Positions 51,093-62,834 of a stretch of 64,000 nucleotides of DNA are shown in pieces. Below the pieces are notes generated by a model. It ran no database searches. It was not told the DNA's origin and saw only the letters and a list, made by a program, of their open reading frames with translations. Position numbers and translations under genes: made by a program. How positions within the stretch are numbered: position 1 is the first letter of the stretch; each line of letters opens with the position of its first letter. Origin of the DNA: Ornithobacterium rhinotracheale DSM 15997 (GTDB lineage Bacteria; Bacteroidota; Bacteroidia; Flavobacteriales; Weeksellaceae); the NCBI RefSeq assembly GCF_000265465.1, contig NC_018016.1:687501-751500 (forward strand), given 5' to 3'.

Positions 51093-51578
51093 ATGAGTGA
51101 TTGTGTGATAGTTATTGATAATAGAAAGTTTAGGAGTGAGCTTTTGTGTCGAGAGGTTTCTACAATTGATTTATCGGATAATTGTTATTATCAAGTAGGT
51201 CCATATTTTTATACCGCTAATGCATTTAAGCGTTATTTGATTGACAAGTCTCATTATGTTATTTATAAAAGGTTGATACCATTGGACGGAGAACCTGTGA
51301 AAGATTTACCAAATTTTATAGATGGATATGATTCAAATTCAGCGATTTTGTTAAGTTATAATGTTGGAACTTTTTATGATGGTTTTGTTGTAACGAAGAA
51401 TAAAAACGGATATCACTTTAGAAATAGTACTAGTAAATTTGTTGGAGTTTATTTAGATGTACCAGATCCGTACAGTAATGAAGTATGCCAATTAGAATCT
51501 GGACAGGAATTTGATTATAAAGGATCAGGACCATTTGTTTTATATAATGGAGATGAAGAAATAAGGGGCATTGAATAA
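51093..51578 (+). CDS. Phage-element protein (161 aa), copy 2
   Basis: Identical product to 7763-8248; same TAATG overlap with the 69-aa gene. Confidence 0.55.
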   Translation: MSDCVIVIDNRKFRSELLCREVSTIDLSDNCYYQVGPYFYTANAFKRYLIDKSHYVIYKRLIPLDGEPVKDLPNFIDGYDSNSAILLSYNVGTFYDGFVVTKNKNGYHFRNSTSKFVGVYLDVPDPYSNEVCQLESGQEFDYKGSGPFVLYNGDEEIRGIE

Positions 51579-51787
51579 TGAGCCATAAGAACGATTATAG
51601 CTGTATAGTTTTCGGATCATTCGGGGTATTCAAAATGCAATATGTGCATGATTTGTATAAGTTTAGCCAGTGGCTTGATAGTTCCAAGTTTAGAGATTGG
51701 AAATATTTTAATGTGTATGACCGTAGGACTGGGGAGTATTTAAGACGCTTCTATAACGGAAACTATATACCGAGGTTTTTAAATTAG
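51578..51787 (+). CDS. Phage-element protein (69 aa), copy 2 allele
   Basis: Differs from copy 1 at about nine residues (for example FGSFG, KFSQWLDSSKFRDWKYF), mostly conservative, while the frame is kept. Confidence 0.5.
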   Translation: MSHKNDYSCIVFGSFGVFKMQYVHDLYKFSQWLDSSKFRDWKYFNVYDRRTGEYLRRFYNGNYIPRFLN

Positions 51788-51803
51788 TTTGTTATAATAA
51801 TGA

Positions 51804-51842
51804 GAGAGACTGCACCTTTGTTGGTGTGGTTTCTTTTTTTTT
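51804..51842 (+). terminator. Intrinsic terminator of the structural operon, copy 2
   Basis: Same stem and T-run as 8481-8519. Sequence after about 51870 departs from copy 1. Confidence 0.65.
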
Positions 51843-51920
51843 ATCTTTTTGCTTTGCAATATTTGGCATTTATTTTGATAATGGTATTAACATATTTAAA
51901 AATCACTTAAAATTATTATC

Positions 51921-52250
51921 ATGAAAAAAATCTTACTATCATTTGGACTATGTTTAGCCGTAACCGCTGGGTTTGGACAAAGCAAAGAGGCTTATAAAGA
52001 AATTAGAAAGTATTACACTGAAAAACAGATAAAATACATTGAAAAAGAGTTAAAAAGCTTTTTTGGTGATGATGGATATACTCGAGATAGGGTTATTTAT
52101 TTTTGGCAAAATTATGAGGATTACTCATATCCAAAAGGTGAAAAGCAAAAAAAGGCTTATTATAATTATTTCATCTATCCATATATAGGTGAGTTTCCAA
52201 ATCGTTTATTTTATCAAGTTAGTCTTGTTGAACCTAAATATATAGACTAA
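51921..52250 (+). CDS. Secreted small protein, copy 2 allele (109 aa)
   Basis: Signal peptide MKKILLSFGLCLAVTAGFGQ and the KEIRKYYTEKQIKYIEKELK segment are shared with copy 1; from about residue 47 the sequence is different (YTRDRVIYFWQNYEDYSYP). TAATG overlap with the transposase is kept. Confidence 0.6.
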   Translation: MKKILLSFGLCLAVTAGFGQSKEAYKEIRKYYTEKQIKYIEKELKSFFGDDGYTRDRVIYFWQNYEDYSYPKGEKQKKAYYNYFIYPYIGEFPNRLFYQVSLVEPKYID

Positions 52251-53224
52251 TGGCACGGAGATTTAAGCATTTGGACTTGCACGATAGGGCGATGATAGAG
52301 GCTTATTTAAAAGCTGGCTGGTCTATCTCGAAAATAGCTCGTGAACTGAAAAGGGATAAATCTACTATAAGCAGGGAGGTAAAGAGGAACCGAACGAAAA
52401 AAGGAAAATATAAAGCAAAGACAGCACAGACGCTCTATTCTGAAAAGAAAGAGCGTTTTTTGCGTTATAGAAGGTTCACAAAAGAAATTGAGAAAAGAGT
52501 AAGACAATTTTTGTATAAAAGATATTCACCGCTCCAAATAGTCGGTTATTGTAAAAGCCTGGGACTGGAAATGGTATCAGTTGAGAGGATTTACCAATAT
52601 ATAAGAGAGGATAAGCGAAAGGGAGGTTATTTGTATAAGTATTGCCGTCACGCTTTGAAAAAGAGAAAGGCGCAAGTTTCTAAAATAGTTGAAAAAATAA
52701 AGAACCGCGTAAGTATAGAAGAACGCCCGCAGGTTGTGAATGAGCGTAAGGAGTTCGGACACTGGGAGGGTGATTTGATAGAGGGCAAAAATCATAAGGG
52801 TTATTTGCTGACACTTACGGAAAGAGTATCAAGGTTTTTATTTATTAGATATTTACCTAGTAAAAGTGCAGATGTTGTGGCAAATGCGATGAATGATGTG
52901 CTGCTTCCATATAAAAAAGTGGTCAAATCAATAACATTGGATAATGGGCTGGAGTTTGCAAGTCATGAGATAGTGGCAAAGAAATTGCAATCAAAGATTT
53001 ATTTTACAAATCCATACTCTAGTTGGCAAAAGGGACAAATTGAGCATATGAACAAACTTGTTAGACAATATGTAAAAAAAGGTTCGGCAATTACAAAAAG
53101 TACCGCTAATAATCTGAAATCGGTGCAAAAAGAGATAAACGATAGACCGTTTAAAGTGTTAAAGTTTTGCAAGCCTCGTGATGTTTTTTTTAATTTTGTG
53201 GATAATGTTGCATTTAGGGGTTGA
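52250..53224 (+). CDS. IS30-family transposase, copy 2
   Basis: 324 aa, full length with D175, D231 (ITLDNG) and E265 intact. The first ~145 residues are identical to copy 1; beyond them there are about 20 substitutions in patches. Stop codon within the right terminal repeat. Confidence 0.92.
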   Translation: MARRFKHLDLHDRAMIEAYLKAGWSISKIARELKRDKSTISREVKRNRTKKGKYKAKTAQTLYSEKKERFLRYRRFTKEIEKRVRQFLYKRYSPLQIVGYCKSLGLEMVSVERIYQYIREDKRKGGYLYKYCRHALKKRKAQVSKIVEKIKNRVSIEERPQVVNERKEFGHWEGDLIEGKNHKGYLLTLTERVSRFLFIRYLPSKSADVVANAMNDVLLPYKKVVKSITLDNGLEFASHEIVAKKLQSKIYFTNPYSSWQKGQIEHMNKLVRQYVKKGSAITKSTANNLKSVQKEINDRPFKVLKFCKPRDVFFNFVDNVAFRG

Positions 53225-53226
53225 AT
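53207..53226 (+). repeat. Right terminal inverted repeat, copy 2
   Basis: GTTGCATTT, AGGGG, TTGAAT. The five middle bases differ from copy 1 (AGTGC), while both outer blocks are conserved. Confidence 0.8.
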
Positions 53227-53287
53227 CTAGCTTTACACTTTCGCCCATTCAATCTTAAATGTTTGATTTTCTAACATTTAATTATTT

Positions 53288-53803
53288 TTATTTTTTTTGC
53301 TTAAACGGATTTCTGATTTTTACTTGTTGCACAAATTTAGCTTCCATAACATCTCCCAACTCGTTCACTGCGGGGCGTATGTACTTATTGTTCTCTTGCA
53401 AATAGTGAGAAAGACGCTCAACACTTTTCAAGACTTGGTCATAAATTTCCTTGTCTCCACCTAATATGGTAGCCCCACCAATGGTTCCGTCGCTTTTGAC
53501 TACAAAGCCAAATTTAACTACTAAAAAATCTTTGTTTTTATCGGCATTCTCTGGATATCGGGTGTCTAGATTTTTACTAAAATCATCGTCAAACTTAATT
53601 AAAAAACATTTTAAAAGCATTTCGTTATCATTTTCATGATTTTTGCAACCAGGATACACGGGAAATTCTTTTATTGTCTTTTCTGGTGATTTTTCTTTTT
53701 TCTCCTTTTTAATTTCTTCTTTCTTAGCACTAGATTCTTGCGCTTGCAGGCTTGCGAACATTCCTGCTAGAAAAATACTTAAAAATATAATTTTTGACTT
53801 CAT
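53288..53803 (-). CDS. Secreted TonB C-terminal-domain protein without anchor
   Basis: 171 aa. The N-terminus MKSKIIFLSIFLAGMFASLQAQ is a cleavable signal peptide with no Pro-rich linker. The mature part carries FPVYPGCKNHENDNEMLLKC and a TonB-like C-terminal domain (FLVVKFGFVVKSDGTIGGAT). It keeps the fold but cannot be anchored in the inner membrane like TonB. It may be a soluble competitor or partner. It lies between two tonB genes in the ancestral order. Confidence 0.75.
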   Translation of the reverse strand: MKSKIIFLSIFLAGMFASLQAQESSAKKEEIKKEKKEKSPEKTIKEFPVYPGCKNHENDNEMLLKCFLIKFDDDFSKNLDTRYPENADKNKDFLVVKFGFVVKSDGTIGGATILGGDKEIYDQVLKSVERLSHYLQENNKYIRPAVNELGDVMEAKFVQQVKIRNPFKQKK

Positions 53804-53850
53804 ATGTTAATTTTATAAGTAAAGATAAAAATTTCATTTTAAATAAAAAA

Positions 53851-53881
53851 GCCACCAGAATTAGATTGTCTCTGATGGCTT
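53851..53881 (-). terminator. Terminator of the second tonB gene
   Basis: 10-bp arms 53851-53860 and 53872-53881 (AGCCACCAGA/TCTGATGGCT, one mismatch-type pair), with a T-run on the minus strand. Confidence 0.75.
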
Positions 53882-53929
53882 TTGACTTATTTTCAAAGCC
53901 TTTTATTTTTTTAATGAAAATATATCAAA

Positions 53930-54781
53930 TTATCCTTTTTGTAGTCTCACATCTTGTGTGATGATCAATTCTACTTTTTCGCCGTTATTCATTTTGGCTG
54001 GTTCGATTAATTTATTCTTGCGGCGAAGATACTCTGCCACTCGTTCCAAGGCTCTTTTGGCTTCTGGCTTAAAGACCTCATCGCCATACTTAGGATCGAT
54101 ATGGGTGATGTAGCCATTTTGATCGACATGGAATTGCAAACGCACTTGCACCACATCTTTGTTGGTATCTGGAAATTCGTTATTTAAATATTTTAGAATT
54201 TCTCCGCCCAATTTATCGCTAAAGCATGCGATCAATTTTCGCTTGTCGCCTTGATAGCTCTCGCAACCTGGGAACACTGCCATTTCGCTTACACGCGTTA
54301 CGCTCATGGGTTTCAAAACACGCTCTTCCTCTTTGTTAGATTTATTAATTTTTTCTTTTATTCCAGTTAAATCCACATGTTTTGGTGCTGGAGCATTACT
54401 TCTCACCAAATCAATTTTTGGAGGAGTAGGCTCGTCCACGGGTTTTAAATCTGGCGGGGTTTCTAGTTTCTCCACCATTTCGAGCTCATCTGGCATTGAT
54501 ACTTCTGGCTCGGGTAATTCCTCTTGCACCGCAGGCTCTGGCAAGTCTTGCTCTGGCTCTACTTCTACCACAAAATCGTTTAAATTTGGATTAAAAACAT
54601 CTGCTATCTCATCGGCTTGACTCAATTCTACTGGCGAATTTGCCTTTACATTGAAAGAGAACCACACGGCGAGTAACACTACATTCAGCCCAATTAAAAA
54701 GAACAATTGGCTAAGTCTTGACGGGTTTGCGTCCTTGTTTTTCTTGGGTTCCATAATTAATAAGGTTTTTAAATTAAACAA
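53930..54781 (-). CDS. tonB: Energy transducer TonB, second
   Basis: 283 aa; a start ten codons later (MEPKKNKDANPSRLSQ) is more like the paralogue's MEVKKSQNANVQKSS and is probably the true one. Anchor LFFLIGLNVVLLAVWFSFNV, an acidic/Pro-rich linker (EVEPEQDLPEPAVQEELPEP), then the C-terminal domain with VFPGCESYQGDKRKLIAC and VQVRLQFHVDQNGYITHI. The linker is Glu-rich where the paralogue has PPPPPP. Confidence 0.88.
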   Translation of the reverse strand: MFNLKTLLIMEPKKNKDANPSRLSQLFFLIGLNVVLLAVWFSFNVKANSPVELSQADEIADVFNPNLNDFVVEVEPEQDLPEPAVQEELPEPEVSMPDELEMVEKLETPPDLKPVDEPTPPKIDLVRSNAPAPKHVDLTGIKEKINKSNKEEERVLKPMSVTRVSEMAVFPGCESYQGDKRKLIACFSDKLGGEILKYLNNEFPDTNKDVVQVRLQFHVDQNGYITHIDPKYGDEVFKPEAKRALERVAEYLRRKNKLIEPAKMNNGEKVELIITQDVRLQKG

Positions 54782-54984
54782 AAATTTCTATCGTTTAAAA
54801 AACCGCAATAATTAACCCAAAAAAATGCCTAAAAATCGGGTTTATAGCCCATTTTTAATCATTTAGCAATAAAAATATAGAATATTTAAATTTCCCCAAT
54901 TTTAAGCAAAAACTTTAACACGCATTTTAAATAATTATGAATGTTAAAGTCTAAAACCAACAAACTATAATTCAGCAAATTACA

Positions 54985-55386
54985 TCAAATTCTATTTTTG
55001 GCACGGAGTGTTTGGTAGATTTTAATTAAAATTATTCCCACTACGCCTCCTAAAATATCAAACCACCAATCGTTCCACTCAAAGCTGCGCCCCGTGGGCA
55101 AAAGGTGTTGCAAAATCTCGATGAGTATGCCTACCGCAGCGACTAGCCCAAGATTGATCCACTCATCTTTATCAAAAGCTAAATAAAATAATATGGAAAA
55201 TGTGGTGAAAAGCCCTGCATGCACGACTTTATCTACCCCTGTAAAGAGATAAGTCTCTAAGAAAGAAGGTCGTATCTCGTCTACCGGAGAAAGTGTGAGG
55301 TAGAATACCCCCACAAGATAGAGCACAAATACGACCTTGTTAATTACAGATGATTTACTCTGTGATTTCTTTGTAAGCTTCGGCAT
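54985..55386 (-). CDS. VanZ-like family membrane protein
   Basis: 133 aa with four hydrophobic segments; [18 protein letters not shown] and [24 protein letters not shown] are the VanZ family motif. Named for a teicoplanin-resistance gene, but most members have no known role and this gives no evidence of resistance. The start overlaps the end of gcvH by 32 bp, making it the last gene of the ruvA-sprA-gcvH series. Confidence 0.85.
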   Translation of the reverse strand: MPKLTKKSQSKSSVINKVVFVLYLVGVFYLTLSPVDEIRPSFLETYLFTGVDKVVHAGLFTTFSILFYLAFDKDEWINLGLVAAVGILIEILQHLLPTGRSFEWNDWWFDILGGVVGIILIKIYQTLRAKNRI

Positions 55387-55729
55387 CGAGCAATTCGCTT
55401 GTATCTGCGTCTGTTACTTTTACTTTGATTATCCAGCCTTTTCCGTAAGGATCTTGGTTTACTAATTCTGGCTCATCGTCTAGGGCTTCGTTTAGTTCAA
55501 TTACCTCTCCTGCTACTGGCATGAATAGGTCTGAAACTGTTTTTACCGCTTCGATAGATCCGAATATATCTCCAGCTGAGAGCTCATCTCCTTCTGAATC
55601 TACATCTACAAACACGATGTCTCCTAATTCGCTTTGTGCGTAATCGGTGATTCCGATGGTAGCTACATCGCCCTCGATTTTCACCCACTCGTGGTCTTTT
55701 GAGTACTTTAATTCGCTTGGTACATTCAT
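55355..55729 (-). CDS. gcvH: Glycine cleavage system H protein
   Basis: 124 aa, standard length. The lipoyl-lysine is K63 in [12 protein letters not shown]. Other marks are [20 protein letters not shown] and the C-terminal GKGWIIKV. It shuttles the methylamine group of glycine between the P, T and L proteins. It sits 17 bp after sprA, a neighbourhood I recall from other Flavobacteriia. Confidence 0.96.
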   Translation of the reverse strand: MNVPSELKYSKDHEWVKIEGDVATIGITDYAQSELGDIVFVDVDSEGDELSAGDIFGSIEAVKTVSDLFMPVAGEVIELNEALDDEPELVNQDPYGKGWIIKVKVTDADTSELLDAEAYKEITE

Positions 55730-55746
55730 AATAAATTTATTTTTAG

Positions 55747-58700
55747 TTAATTTCCAAAAGTAAAGGTTGCGTTGATACCTGCACGCAATGTGCTTAGTGG
55801 ATACGCAGTTGATATTTTGTATTTAGTAATCATTTGATCGTAGAACAAACTTACATTAAAATTTTTACTAAACATATATTGTGCGTTAAATTTTAACGAA
55901 AATAATTTCTGCCCGCCACTAACTTGCAAATCGTCTGTCAATATTCTTCGGATTGAAACTTCGTTATCCCTCATGGCTAAATCTGCTCGCAAATTTAAAT
56001 CTCCTTTAATGGTTTTGCGCTTGCCCATGTAGTACATTTTAAGCGATACATCTTTGATGATGTAGCCAAATCCTACAACTATTTCGCTTCCATAATCCTC
56101 GGTCAAGGTATAGTTGCTCAAGCTTAAAGATACCAATCGATCGCGATTATACTGCATTCTAAGCTGCATATTGTTTCTGAGCCTAGCCTCTACCCCAAGG
56201 AGTGGAGAGAAGGATTCTACCACGCTCACGGCACCATACACATTGCTTGAATATAGGTTTCCATTTCCGTCTACTCCCTGTGTTGGATTCCCGTGTGCAT
56301 CGACCGAAACGCCTCCGCCTGAAGTGAATTGTGCGGGCTCGGTAAATTTATTTAAATTAGACTGAACGCCTGAAACGGTTTTGGTCGAAACATAATTATG
56401 AGATAATTCAAATTGCTCAAAATATTTAGCTATAATCGGCACATTGGTAAGCCCTGTGTAGGTAATGCTCCAGTTTGGAAGTGGGATACCTCGGCGCAAA
56501 TCAAAGCTTTTGCGAGATAATGATTTCCCTTGATAAGCACTCAAGAATGCTGGTACTAGCACATCGGCACTCGACAATCCAAAGCCTTGAGCATAGCCAT
56601 CTCCATCGGTATCTGTTAAGCCTAATTTGGCTCCTTCACGCATAGAGACTTCCTGGGCAAAACCTTTTAATTTCTGGTATAAATCATTTTTAGATTTAAA
56701 ACTTGCACCTAGACTTATGGTTGAATTGGTAATGTTTTCTTGAATATTCTCATAGGCTCTTTCATAGCCAAACACCTCTTTTCCATTTTCTTTAATGATG
56801 GTATTAAACCCACTTTGGAACATGTTTTTGTTGTAATTTCTTCGGCTATTGAAATCTATCTTGAGTGATGGCGATGGCTCCACTTGCAAGTTGGCTGTAA
56901 ACACTTCTGCTTTGACTGAGGCATATGGCTCTGTTAAAAACTCACTGCGGGTAATCCAACCGTTTTCTACCGCTAGTTGCCTTACATCTGATTGCGAACC
57001 AAACAGGAATGAGGCATTTGGACCTGCGCTATTTTTACCTAAACCAAAGAAATTTGGCTCAGCTAATATACCTGGCAAAATAATTCCGCTATTGGTACTA
57101 TAATTAAATCTTCCTCGTTTTATGCTTTGCAATCCTAAGACTAAATAATCTCTAAATCCTAAATGGTTTTTAATCTTAATTTTTTGTTTTCTTAATCGTT
57201 TAAAACCATTTTTCTCCTCCACCAATCGTTGATAGTTCTGTCTTAGAGAATCCAGCTCGGCTTGGCGCAATGTGCTTTTGTTATTTACTTTTTCTATAAA
57301 ATCGAACTGAGAGTATAGTTTAGAAAAGTCTAAATCTCCTACCCAATTGATGTTTTGAGAATTTTGCGATAAGTTTCCTACATCTTGAAGCTGATTATCT
57401 ACCTCGGCATAGTTTGAAAGACGAGCTTGCCAATCATAAGTTGCTGTATAGCCCACCTCTACATCTGCCCACTCTAGGTATGGGAGCAGGCGTATTGGTG
57501 TTTTCCAGTTGGCTTGCAGTTGCTGATTGTAATTAATCGGTCTGCCTGCCTGCACTATGTCTTTGAATATTAAGTTCTGATCTGGTGCATCAATCACTTT
57601 ATCGGCTAGCGTGCGAGTAGATGCGTTGTAATCCACACGGAAAGAACGCGTTAAATCAAAACCTACATTATATTGCCAACTGAACAAGAAATTGTTTCCA
57701 TAAGTTGGTTTAAAGCTCAATGCACTAGAACCTGGCACCAAATAGCTATTGATGTCACGGTATTGTTGCTCATTGTAGGTACGCATAACATCGGTGCGGA
57801 ACGCTAAACGAGCTGGCAATGGATTTACATTAAATTCCTTCACCCATTGCAAATATCTAGCTGATTGTGCCGTGTCGCTCACCATATACCAATTCTTGAA
57901 TGGCTCATAGCTTTTTCCTCTAAAGGCATAATTATAATTAGCACCTAAACGCAAATTTTGCTGAACATTATACACCGTGTATATATCTCGATAGTAGTTT
58001 GAACTATAAACACCAGAAAGCGAAAAGTTTTCTATATCGTAAAAATGTTGTTTAGCTTTAGAGTTGGTTCTTTCTTTTCTGATGTTTGAAAAGCCATATG
58101 AAACATTTTTAGAATAGGTGCGAACGATTTTTTGCAATTCGTTTTTGCGTGGATCTTCGTTAAACTTCACATCATTATCCAATGGATTATATTCTGGATC
58201 GATGAATTCCTCTTGAATCGAATAATTGAATGGCAATCTCACGCCCCATTTCTTAGGCAAGAATTTATCTAAATTCACCGAGGTATTGATGGCGTAAGAT
58301 TTAACATCTTCTTGCTGTCTTTCCACTGGACCGCGATCAATAGGACCAAAGCCTGCTGTGGACATGCTTCCCGTAGCACTCACTTGTGCTAAATCTCCTA
58401 AATTAAAGTTTAAATTAGCCGCTGCGGCATATCCTCCTTCGTTTTTAATGCCAGAAAGCCTAAGCTCATTTACCCACACTACAGCATCTTCTACATTGGC
58501 ATTTCCCGTGTTGCGAACTCCAATCATGATGGTGCTGATGTTTCCTAAAGATGGTTTACCTTTAACATAAATGTATTTCCCCGCTTTAGCATCTACAGGA
58601 TAGGCAAAACGCTCTGCAATATTGGCTTCGTAGGATTTCTTTTTAGCTTCTACAAAGAGGGAGGTTTCTACCTCTATTCTGTTCTGAGATGGCCAAATTT

Positions 58701-61700
58701 CTTCTGGAGAAATAGCGTTTATATTAGTATATTTCAACGGCAATTCATATTCATAATAATTTTCGACCAAATCACTACCCAAACGCAAGAACAATTTTAA
58801 TTCTCCCGTAGGATTATTGGTAGGCGTGTGCAAATGCGTAAACATTTTTAATTCCTTAAATCTTCGCAAATCTAGATTGGTATTTTTAAACACAGCTCTT
58901 GCGTCATTTGCCTTCAATTTAGAAATATTCAACACCATAGAACTTTCATTGATGCTTTGCATTCCGCTGGTAGTTTGGATTTGTTCGCGTGCAATCCCTG
59001 GAGGAATTACATATGGAGGTCTTGCGGTTCCGTTTTCTTCAATATTTACGGTTCCTACGCTTAGATTATCCACATTTAGACTTTGTCCGCCCTCTACCGA
59101 AACATTGTTTGGATAAAGGTTTCTTTGGTAGCGAATCCAACTGCTTCTCACCATATCAAAACTTCCGAAACGGAAACTTATTTGCTCATTAAAGCCTTTA
59201 AAAATCATACGCATGAATCTCGCCGCGGTGAGCACATTGTCTGAGGCGGCTCCTGCATTGAGGTCGTAATCGTCTATCGGGATTCTGAAGAGATACCATT
59301 TAGAACTAACGGTTTGCCCGTTTTCTAAAGATGCATGCGTTTCTTTAACATCAACAATAAATTTGTTATTTATATTTAATTGGCTCTTACTGATCGGGAT
59401 TGTATATTGATTATAATTTTCGATTCTATCTAAATTATAGTCCATATTCACATCCTCTGCATCTGGAATTGCCGTAGCAATTTCCATGGTTCCTGTTTTT
59501 GAGTTCCCTTGAGGATTTCTAAAATATTTATATCTATTTGGTAGATAGTTTCCGCCTGCATAGTTTTTCCAAGCATTGTCCATGTAATACACAAAGTCAT
59601 CTGCCGCTGGGTCGATCTTCTGTGTTAGAGGATTCACATCTGTGGCAAAGGCATCGTAACCAGGGGTTACAGCTTCTTGCTCATTGGTCAATCCATTGTA
59701 TCCCACATCTTGCAACTCCCGAGCCGCTCCTTCTGTAAAGAATGTGTACAATATTGGTTTTTCCTTAGGTTGTTTTCCCCATTCGCTGTGCTGCTCTGGA
59801 TTATCTTTTTGGTTTAATCCATTTTCATAAAGCATTTTCCCGTCTCGCAACAAATCTTCTGACACGCTTCCTAGTTGTAGTAAAATTTTGGAATCCTTTG
59901 TGTCGCTCGCTCCGTCTAGGTACGGATCCATCATCCAGAATTCCACATACTCTACATTGGCTTGCTTTAAATTAGTAACATTAAGTGCGCGTGTAATACC
60001 TCCCCACAAATTGGCTTGTTGCTCATTCTTCCAATTTGGATTTAAGTTATACGCCCCACGGGTTTGAGGATAATAAGTTACATCAAAAGTATTTAAATAC
60101 GATGGCATGCCTGCAATCAAATCTCGCTCTGTGAATAGCTCTCTGGTTTGCACTCGGCGCGAAGCTTGATTAGACATTTCGGTCTTGGACAATGGCGATT
60201 TCCCGCCCGAACCGTAAAAACGCGGATCTATATTGTACCAAGAAATCATTCTTCTATTATAGTTTAAGCTAAAATCATTTGGATTAAATATGCTAGACGG
60301 AAAGTCTGGATTTGGCACCGTAGAACTTTCAATCGGCGTGGATGCTAGTCGCCAAGCGTTTACATCATCTAAATTAATTCGAGACAATGCATTTTCAAAA
60401 TCATCGATATATGATTGATTATTTGTTGATTGATTAACTCCTGGTTGCAAGTATGCTCCTTCGGCTGTGAAACTAATGTTTGACGGAGCGTCTGTGTTTA
60501 CAAAAGGAATTTTATCCGTAAGGCGAGTTAAGATATTAGCCTCGTTGTTATACATCACATTTGCCCCAAAAATAGAGTTGCTTACAGGCTCTGCATTATA
60601 TTGTGCTTTTTGCGTATTACCTGGCATACGCTCTTGGTAATTCATGTAAGTTGCCCCAATGGTTAATTTATCCGAGAATTTATGCTCTACATTAACGCCC
60701 ATCAATCGTCTAATTTGAGTATTAAATGTAGAACGATTCTCTAGGCTCACATTGATTGGCGCCCCCGAATCTTTCAATAATTGATTTATGATTTTCACCC
60801 TACCTAATTGGTAATCTACGGTATAATCCACACCTTCGATTAATTCCTTGCCATTTGAGGTGACTTTTACAGAACCTTGTGGCACATTAAATGCTCCCAA
60901 CGGAATCCCATCTCCGCCATCACTTTTATATTGTCCCTCAATGAAATATCGGTTTACGGCTGGATTTTGCTCAAATTCTATTGGTAATTTTTGGTATAAA
61001 TCATTTAATACAAATTTACTATCACTTCCACCTATTTGTTTTTCAATCGTTTTACCAAAAGGCTCTATGGTTGTAAATTTAATTTTTGCATTTTGGACAT
61101 CAACAGTGATTCCATTTACAAAATCAAACAATCCATCTCCGTACAGATTTCCCATTTTCTGCACTTGCCCGTTCATGTTCAATCTATCCATGTTCAGCAC
61201 TTGCAGGAGCGTCTTTTCCTCTACTCGGGTTCCTTGCAAATAGTTAATGGCACCACTTCCTATTTCTGGATCTCGGTAAAATATATTTAGTCTAAAATCT
61301 TCTTGCGAAAGCTGGTATGCATTAAGGGAATAAATGTTTTTCATCATTAAATCCCACAAAGGCGATTTTGTATTTACCGAAGAGTTAGATTTAATCAATT
61401 TAGCGATTAAAATATCTTTTTGCTGATCCGAAAACTCCCCTACCATAAACGATTTACCTGGCTGAGAGGTCAATGTATATTGATACGAAACGGCTAATAG
61501 CTCATTGTCATTAAGCGGCTGATTTAAAGAAATGTACCCCAAATCAGGAAATAATTGAAATTCACTAGGTTCTAGCTTTCTCACATTTTCATGCACTAGA
61601 TATTGCTCTCCCACCTCATACGGATTTCCTTGACTATCTTTAAGCGACAAAGCTTTTACCAATTCTTCCACATTCACTCCGCTTCTCACGCCTGCTGCGG

Positions 61701-62832
61701 TGGCAATTCTATTATAGATTTTCCCATTATTTGGATAGCTTGCATTATTCCCCAAATCACGCACTGCTACGATAGATCTTCTAGAATCCTGATTTGCGTT
61801 CCCTCTATCCACTACCCAAACTTCGATTCTAGAAATATTGATTTGAGACGAAATGAAAGGATAATTTGCTAAAGCAGCATCGTATTTATTTCTAAAAAAA
61901 TGAGAAAGGAAATAGTGCTGATTGATATCGTAATCTTTGGCATAAATTTTGAAGGTATTGACAACACCTCCTCCCTGAACCGTGATTGTTCTAGCTTCTG
62001 ATTCCTGTTGAGAAAATACAGATGTAATGTAGGTATTCCCAAACTTCAACTGCGTTTTTGCCCCAAACAAGGACTGAACGCCCGTGATTATAGAAGTGCT
62101 TAGAGGCATACTTACATTTCCAAATTCTATATTTTGAATAATATTATCCTCGCCACCTTCTCCATTCGGTCTCCAAGCGAGATTCATTCTATTTTCAAAA
62201 CCAAATCCTGCTTGGGTATCATAATTCGCCCCCAGTTGAAGATTTTCTCCAACTTTACCTAAGACACTTAGCTGAATACGCTGTTGCAAATCTATTGCAA
62301 AAGACTTTCTATTTTGTGGCAAAAGTTGCGGATTTTCTAAGTTTTGATAATAAACTCCCAATCCCAGAGATGCGTATCCCTTCGGCACTAGTTCTATTTT
62401 ACTTCCCCCAAAAATAGTTTCAAATATCTTATTTCTCACCTGCAAACTTGGCAAGACTAGTCCTTTATCTTTTTCGGAAATCTCTGTACCAAACTGTTGA
62501 TTTCGCCTTTCCTTATCCACTGCCTGAGACTTTTGCTTGTAATATTCCCCCATACTCTGGCTAAGGAGCATATTCAGATACTGTTCTTGATTTAAGATGA
62601 TTGGATCCCCATAAACCAAACTACCTATTTTCTGCCTTAATATATAATTTCCCGTAGCAGAATCATATTGCGAATAATACCCCATAGGAGACTCTAAATA
62701 CAATCCCCCAGACTGGTACTTAAAAGGATATCGCAAAGTGTCGCTCTCTTGAGCCTTGGCTTGTGGCGTTAGTAAAACAAAAGCTACTATAAAAAGTAGC
62801 ACCTTATAACATATTGTATTCACTTTTTTCAA
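55747..62832 (-). CDS. sprA: Type IX secretion translocon SprA (Sov)
   Basis: 2361 aa, the size expected for the giant 36-strand outer-membrane translocon SprA/Sov. Signal peptide to about residue 28 ([20 protein letters not shown]). Repeated long beta-strand patterns with aromatic ends fill the protein, and the final strands end [14 protein letters not shown]. It is the pore through which proteins with type A/B sorting domains leave, and is needed for gliding where that occurs. It lies 2 bp after ruvA and before gcvH. Confidence 0.96.
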   Translation of the reverse strand: MKKVNTICYKVLLFIVAFVLLTPQAKAQESDTLRYPFKYQSGGLYLESPMGYYSQYDSATGNYILRQKIGSLVYGDPIILNQEQYLNMLLSQSMGEYYKQKSQAVDKERRNQQFGTEISEKDKGLVLPSLQVRNKIFETIFGGSKIELVPKGYASLGLGVYYQNLENPQLLPQNRKSFAIDLQQRIQLSVLGKVGENLQLGANYDTQAGFGFENRMNLAWRPNGEGGEDNIIQNIEFGNVSMPLSTSIITGVQSLFGAKTQLKFGNTYITSVFSQQESEARTITVQGGGVVNTFKIYAKDYDINQHYFLSHFFRNKYDAALANYPFISSQINISRIEVWVVDRGNANQDSRRSIVAVRDLGNNASYPNNGKIYNRIATAAGVRSGVNVEELVKALSLKDSQGNPYEVGEQYLVHENVRKLEPSEFQLFPDLGYISLNQPLNDNELLAVSYQYTLTSQPGKSFMVGEFSDQQKDILIAKLIKSNSSVNTKSPLWDLMMKNIYSLNAYQLSQEDFRLNIFYRDPEIGSGAINYLQGTRVEEKTLLQVLNMDRLNMNGQVQKMGNLYGDGLFDFVNGITVDVQNAKIKFTTIEPFGKTIEKQIGGSDSKFVLNDLYQKLPIEFEQNPAVNRYFIEGQYKSDGGDGIPLGAFNVPQGSVKVTSNGKELIEGVDYTVDYQLGRVKIINQLLKDSGAPINVSLENRSTFNTQIRRLMGVNVEHKFSDKLTIGATYMNYQERMPGNTQKAQYNAEPVSNSIFGANVMYNNEANILTRLTDKIPFVNTDAPSNISFTAEGAYLQPGVNQSTNNQSYIDDFENALSRINLDDVNAWRLASTPIESSTVPNPDFPSSIFNPNDFSLNYNRRMISWYNIDPRFYGSGGKSPLSKTEMSNQASRRVQTRELFTERDLIAGMPSYLNTFDVTYYPQTRGAYNLNPNWKNEQQANLWGGITRALNVTNLKQANVEYVEFWMMDPYLDGASDTKDSKILLQLGSVSEDLLRDGKMLYENGLNQKDNPEQHSEWGKQPKEKPILYTFFTEGAARELQDVGYNGLTNEQEAVTPGYDAFATDVNPLTQKIDPAADDFVYYMDNAWKNYAGGNYLPNRYKYFRNPQGNSKTGTMEIATAIPDAEDVNMDYNLDRIENYNQYTIPISKSQLNINNKFIVDVKETHASLENGQTVSSKWYLFRIPIDDYDLNAGAASDNVLTAARFMRMIFKGFNEQISFRFGSFDMVRSSWIRYQRNLYPNNVSVEGGQSLNVDNLSVGTVNIEENGTARPPYVIPPGIAREQIQTTSGMQSINESSMVLNISKLKANDARAVFKNTNLDLRRFKELKMFTHLHTPTNNPTGELKLFLRLGSDLVENYYEYELPLKYTNINAISPEEIWPSQNRIEVETSLFVEAKKKSYEANIAERFAYPVDAKAGKYIYVKGKPSLGNISTIMIGVRNTGNANVEDAVVWVNELRLSGIKNEGGYAAAANLNFNLGDLAQVSATGSMSTAGFGPIDRGPVERQQEDVKSYAINTSVNLDKFLPKKWGVRLPFNYSIQEEFIDPEYNPLDNDVKFNEDPRKNELQKIVRTYSKNVSYGFSNIRKERTNSKAKQHFYDIENFSLSGVYSSNYYRDIYTVYNVQQNLRLGANYNYAFRGKSYEPFKNWYMVSDTAQSARYLQWVKEFNVNPLPARLAFRTDVMRTYNEQQYRDINSYLVPGSSALSFKPTYGNNFLFSWQYNVGFDLTRSFRVDYNASTRTLADKVIDAPDQNLIFKDIVQAGRPINYNQQLQANWKTPIRLLPYLEWADVEVGYTATYDWQARLSNYAEVDNQLQDVGNLSQNSQNINWVGDLDFSKLYSQFDFIEKVNNKSTLRQAELDSLRQNYQRLVEEKNGFKRLRKQKIKIKNHLGFRDYLVLGLQSIKRGRFNYSTNSGIILPGILAEPNFFGLGKNSAGPNASFLFGSQSDVRQLAVENGWITRSEFLTEPYASVKAEVFTANLQVEPSPSLKIDFNSRRNYNKNMFQSGFNTIIKENGKEVFGYERAYENIQENITNSTISLGASFKSKNDLYQKLKGFAQEVSMREGAKLGLTDTDGDGYAQGFGLSSADVLVPAFLSAYQGKSLSRKSFDLRRGIPLPNWSITYTGLTNVPIIAKYFEQFELSHNYVSTKTVSGVQSNLNKFTEPAQFTSGGGVSVDAHGNPTQGVDGNGNLYSSNVYGAVSVVESFSPLLGVEARLRNNMQLRMQYNRDRLVSLSLSNYTLTEDYGSEIVVGFGYIIKDVSLKMYYMGKRKTIKGDLNLRADLAMRDNEVSIRRILTDDLQVSGGQKLFSLKFNAQYMFSKNFNVSLFYDQMITKYKISTAYPLSTLRAGINATFTFGN

Positions 62833-62834
62833 AA

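Larger units (their letters stand above)
44736..53226 (+). mobile_element. IS30-type phage-transposon, copy 2 (with lesions)
   Basis: An 8491-bp unit, same orientation and gene order as copy 1, with an offset of 43394 at the left end. Terminal repeats are at 44736-44755 and 53207-53226. It differs in a Rep tract, the 139/67-aa gene region, the lysozyme, the 69-aa gene, the secreted protein and the transposase C-terminal two-thirds; the rest is almost identical. A stop codon shortens the coat candidate and a 1-bp deletion shortens a 57-aa gene. It lies between paralogous TonB-domain genes. CTA occurs on both outer sides and might be a 3-bp target duplication, but copy 1 shows none. Confidence 0.8.

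Noticed and set aside
54985-55386. VanZ-like gene as a sign of glycopeptide resistance
   Set aside because: There are no other van genes, and VanZ-fold proteins are widespread without a resistance role.
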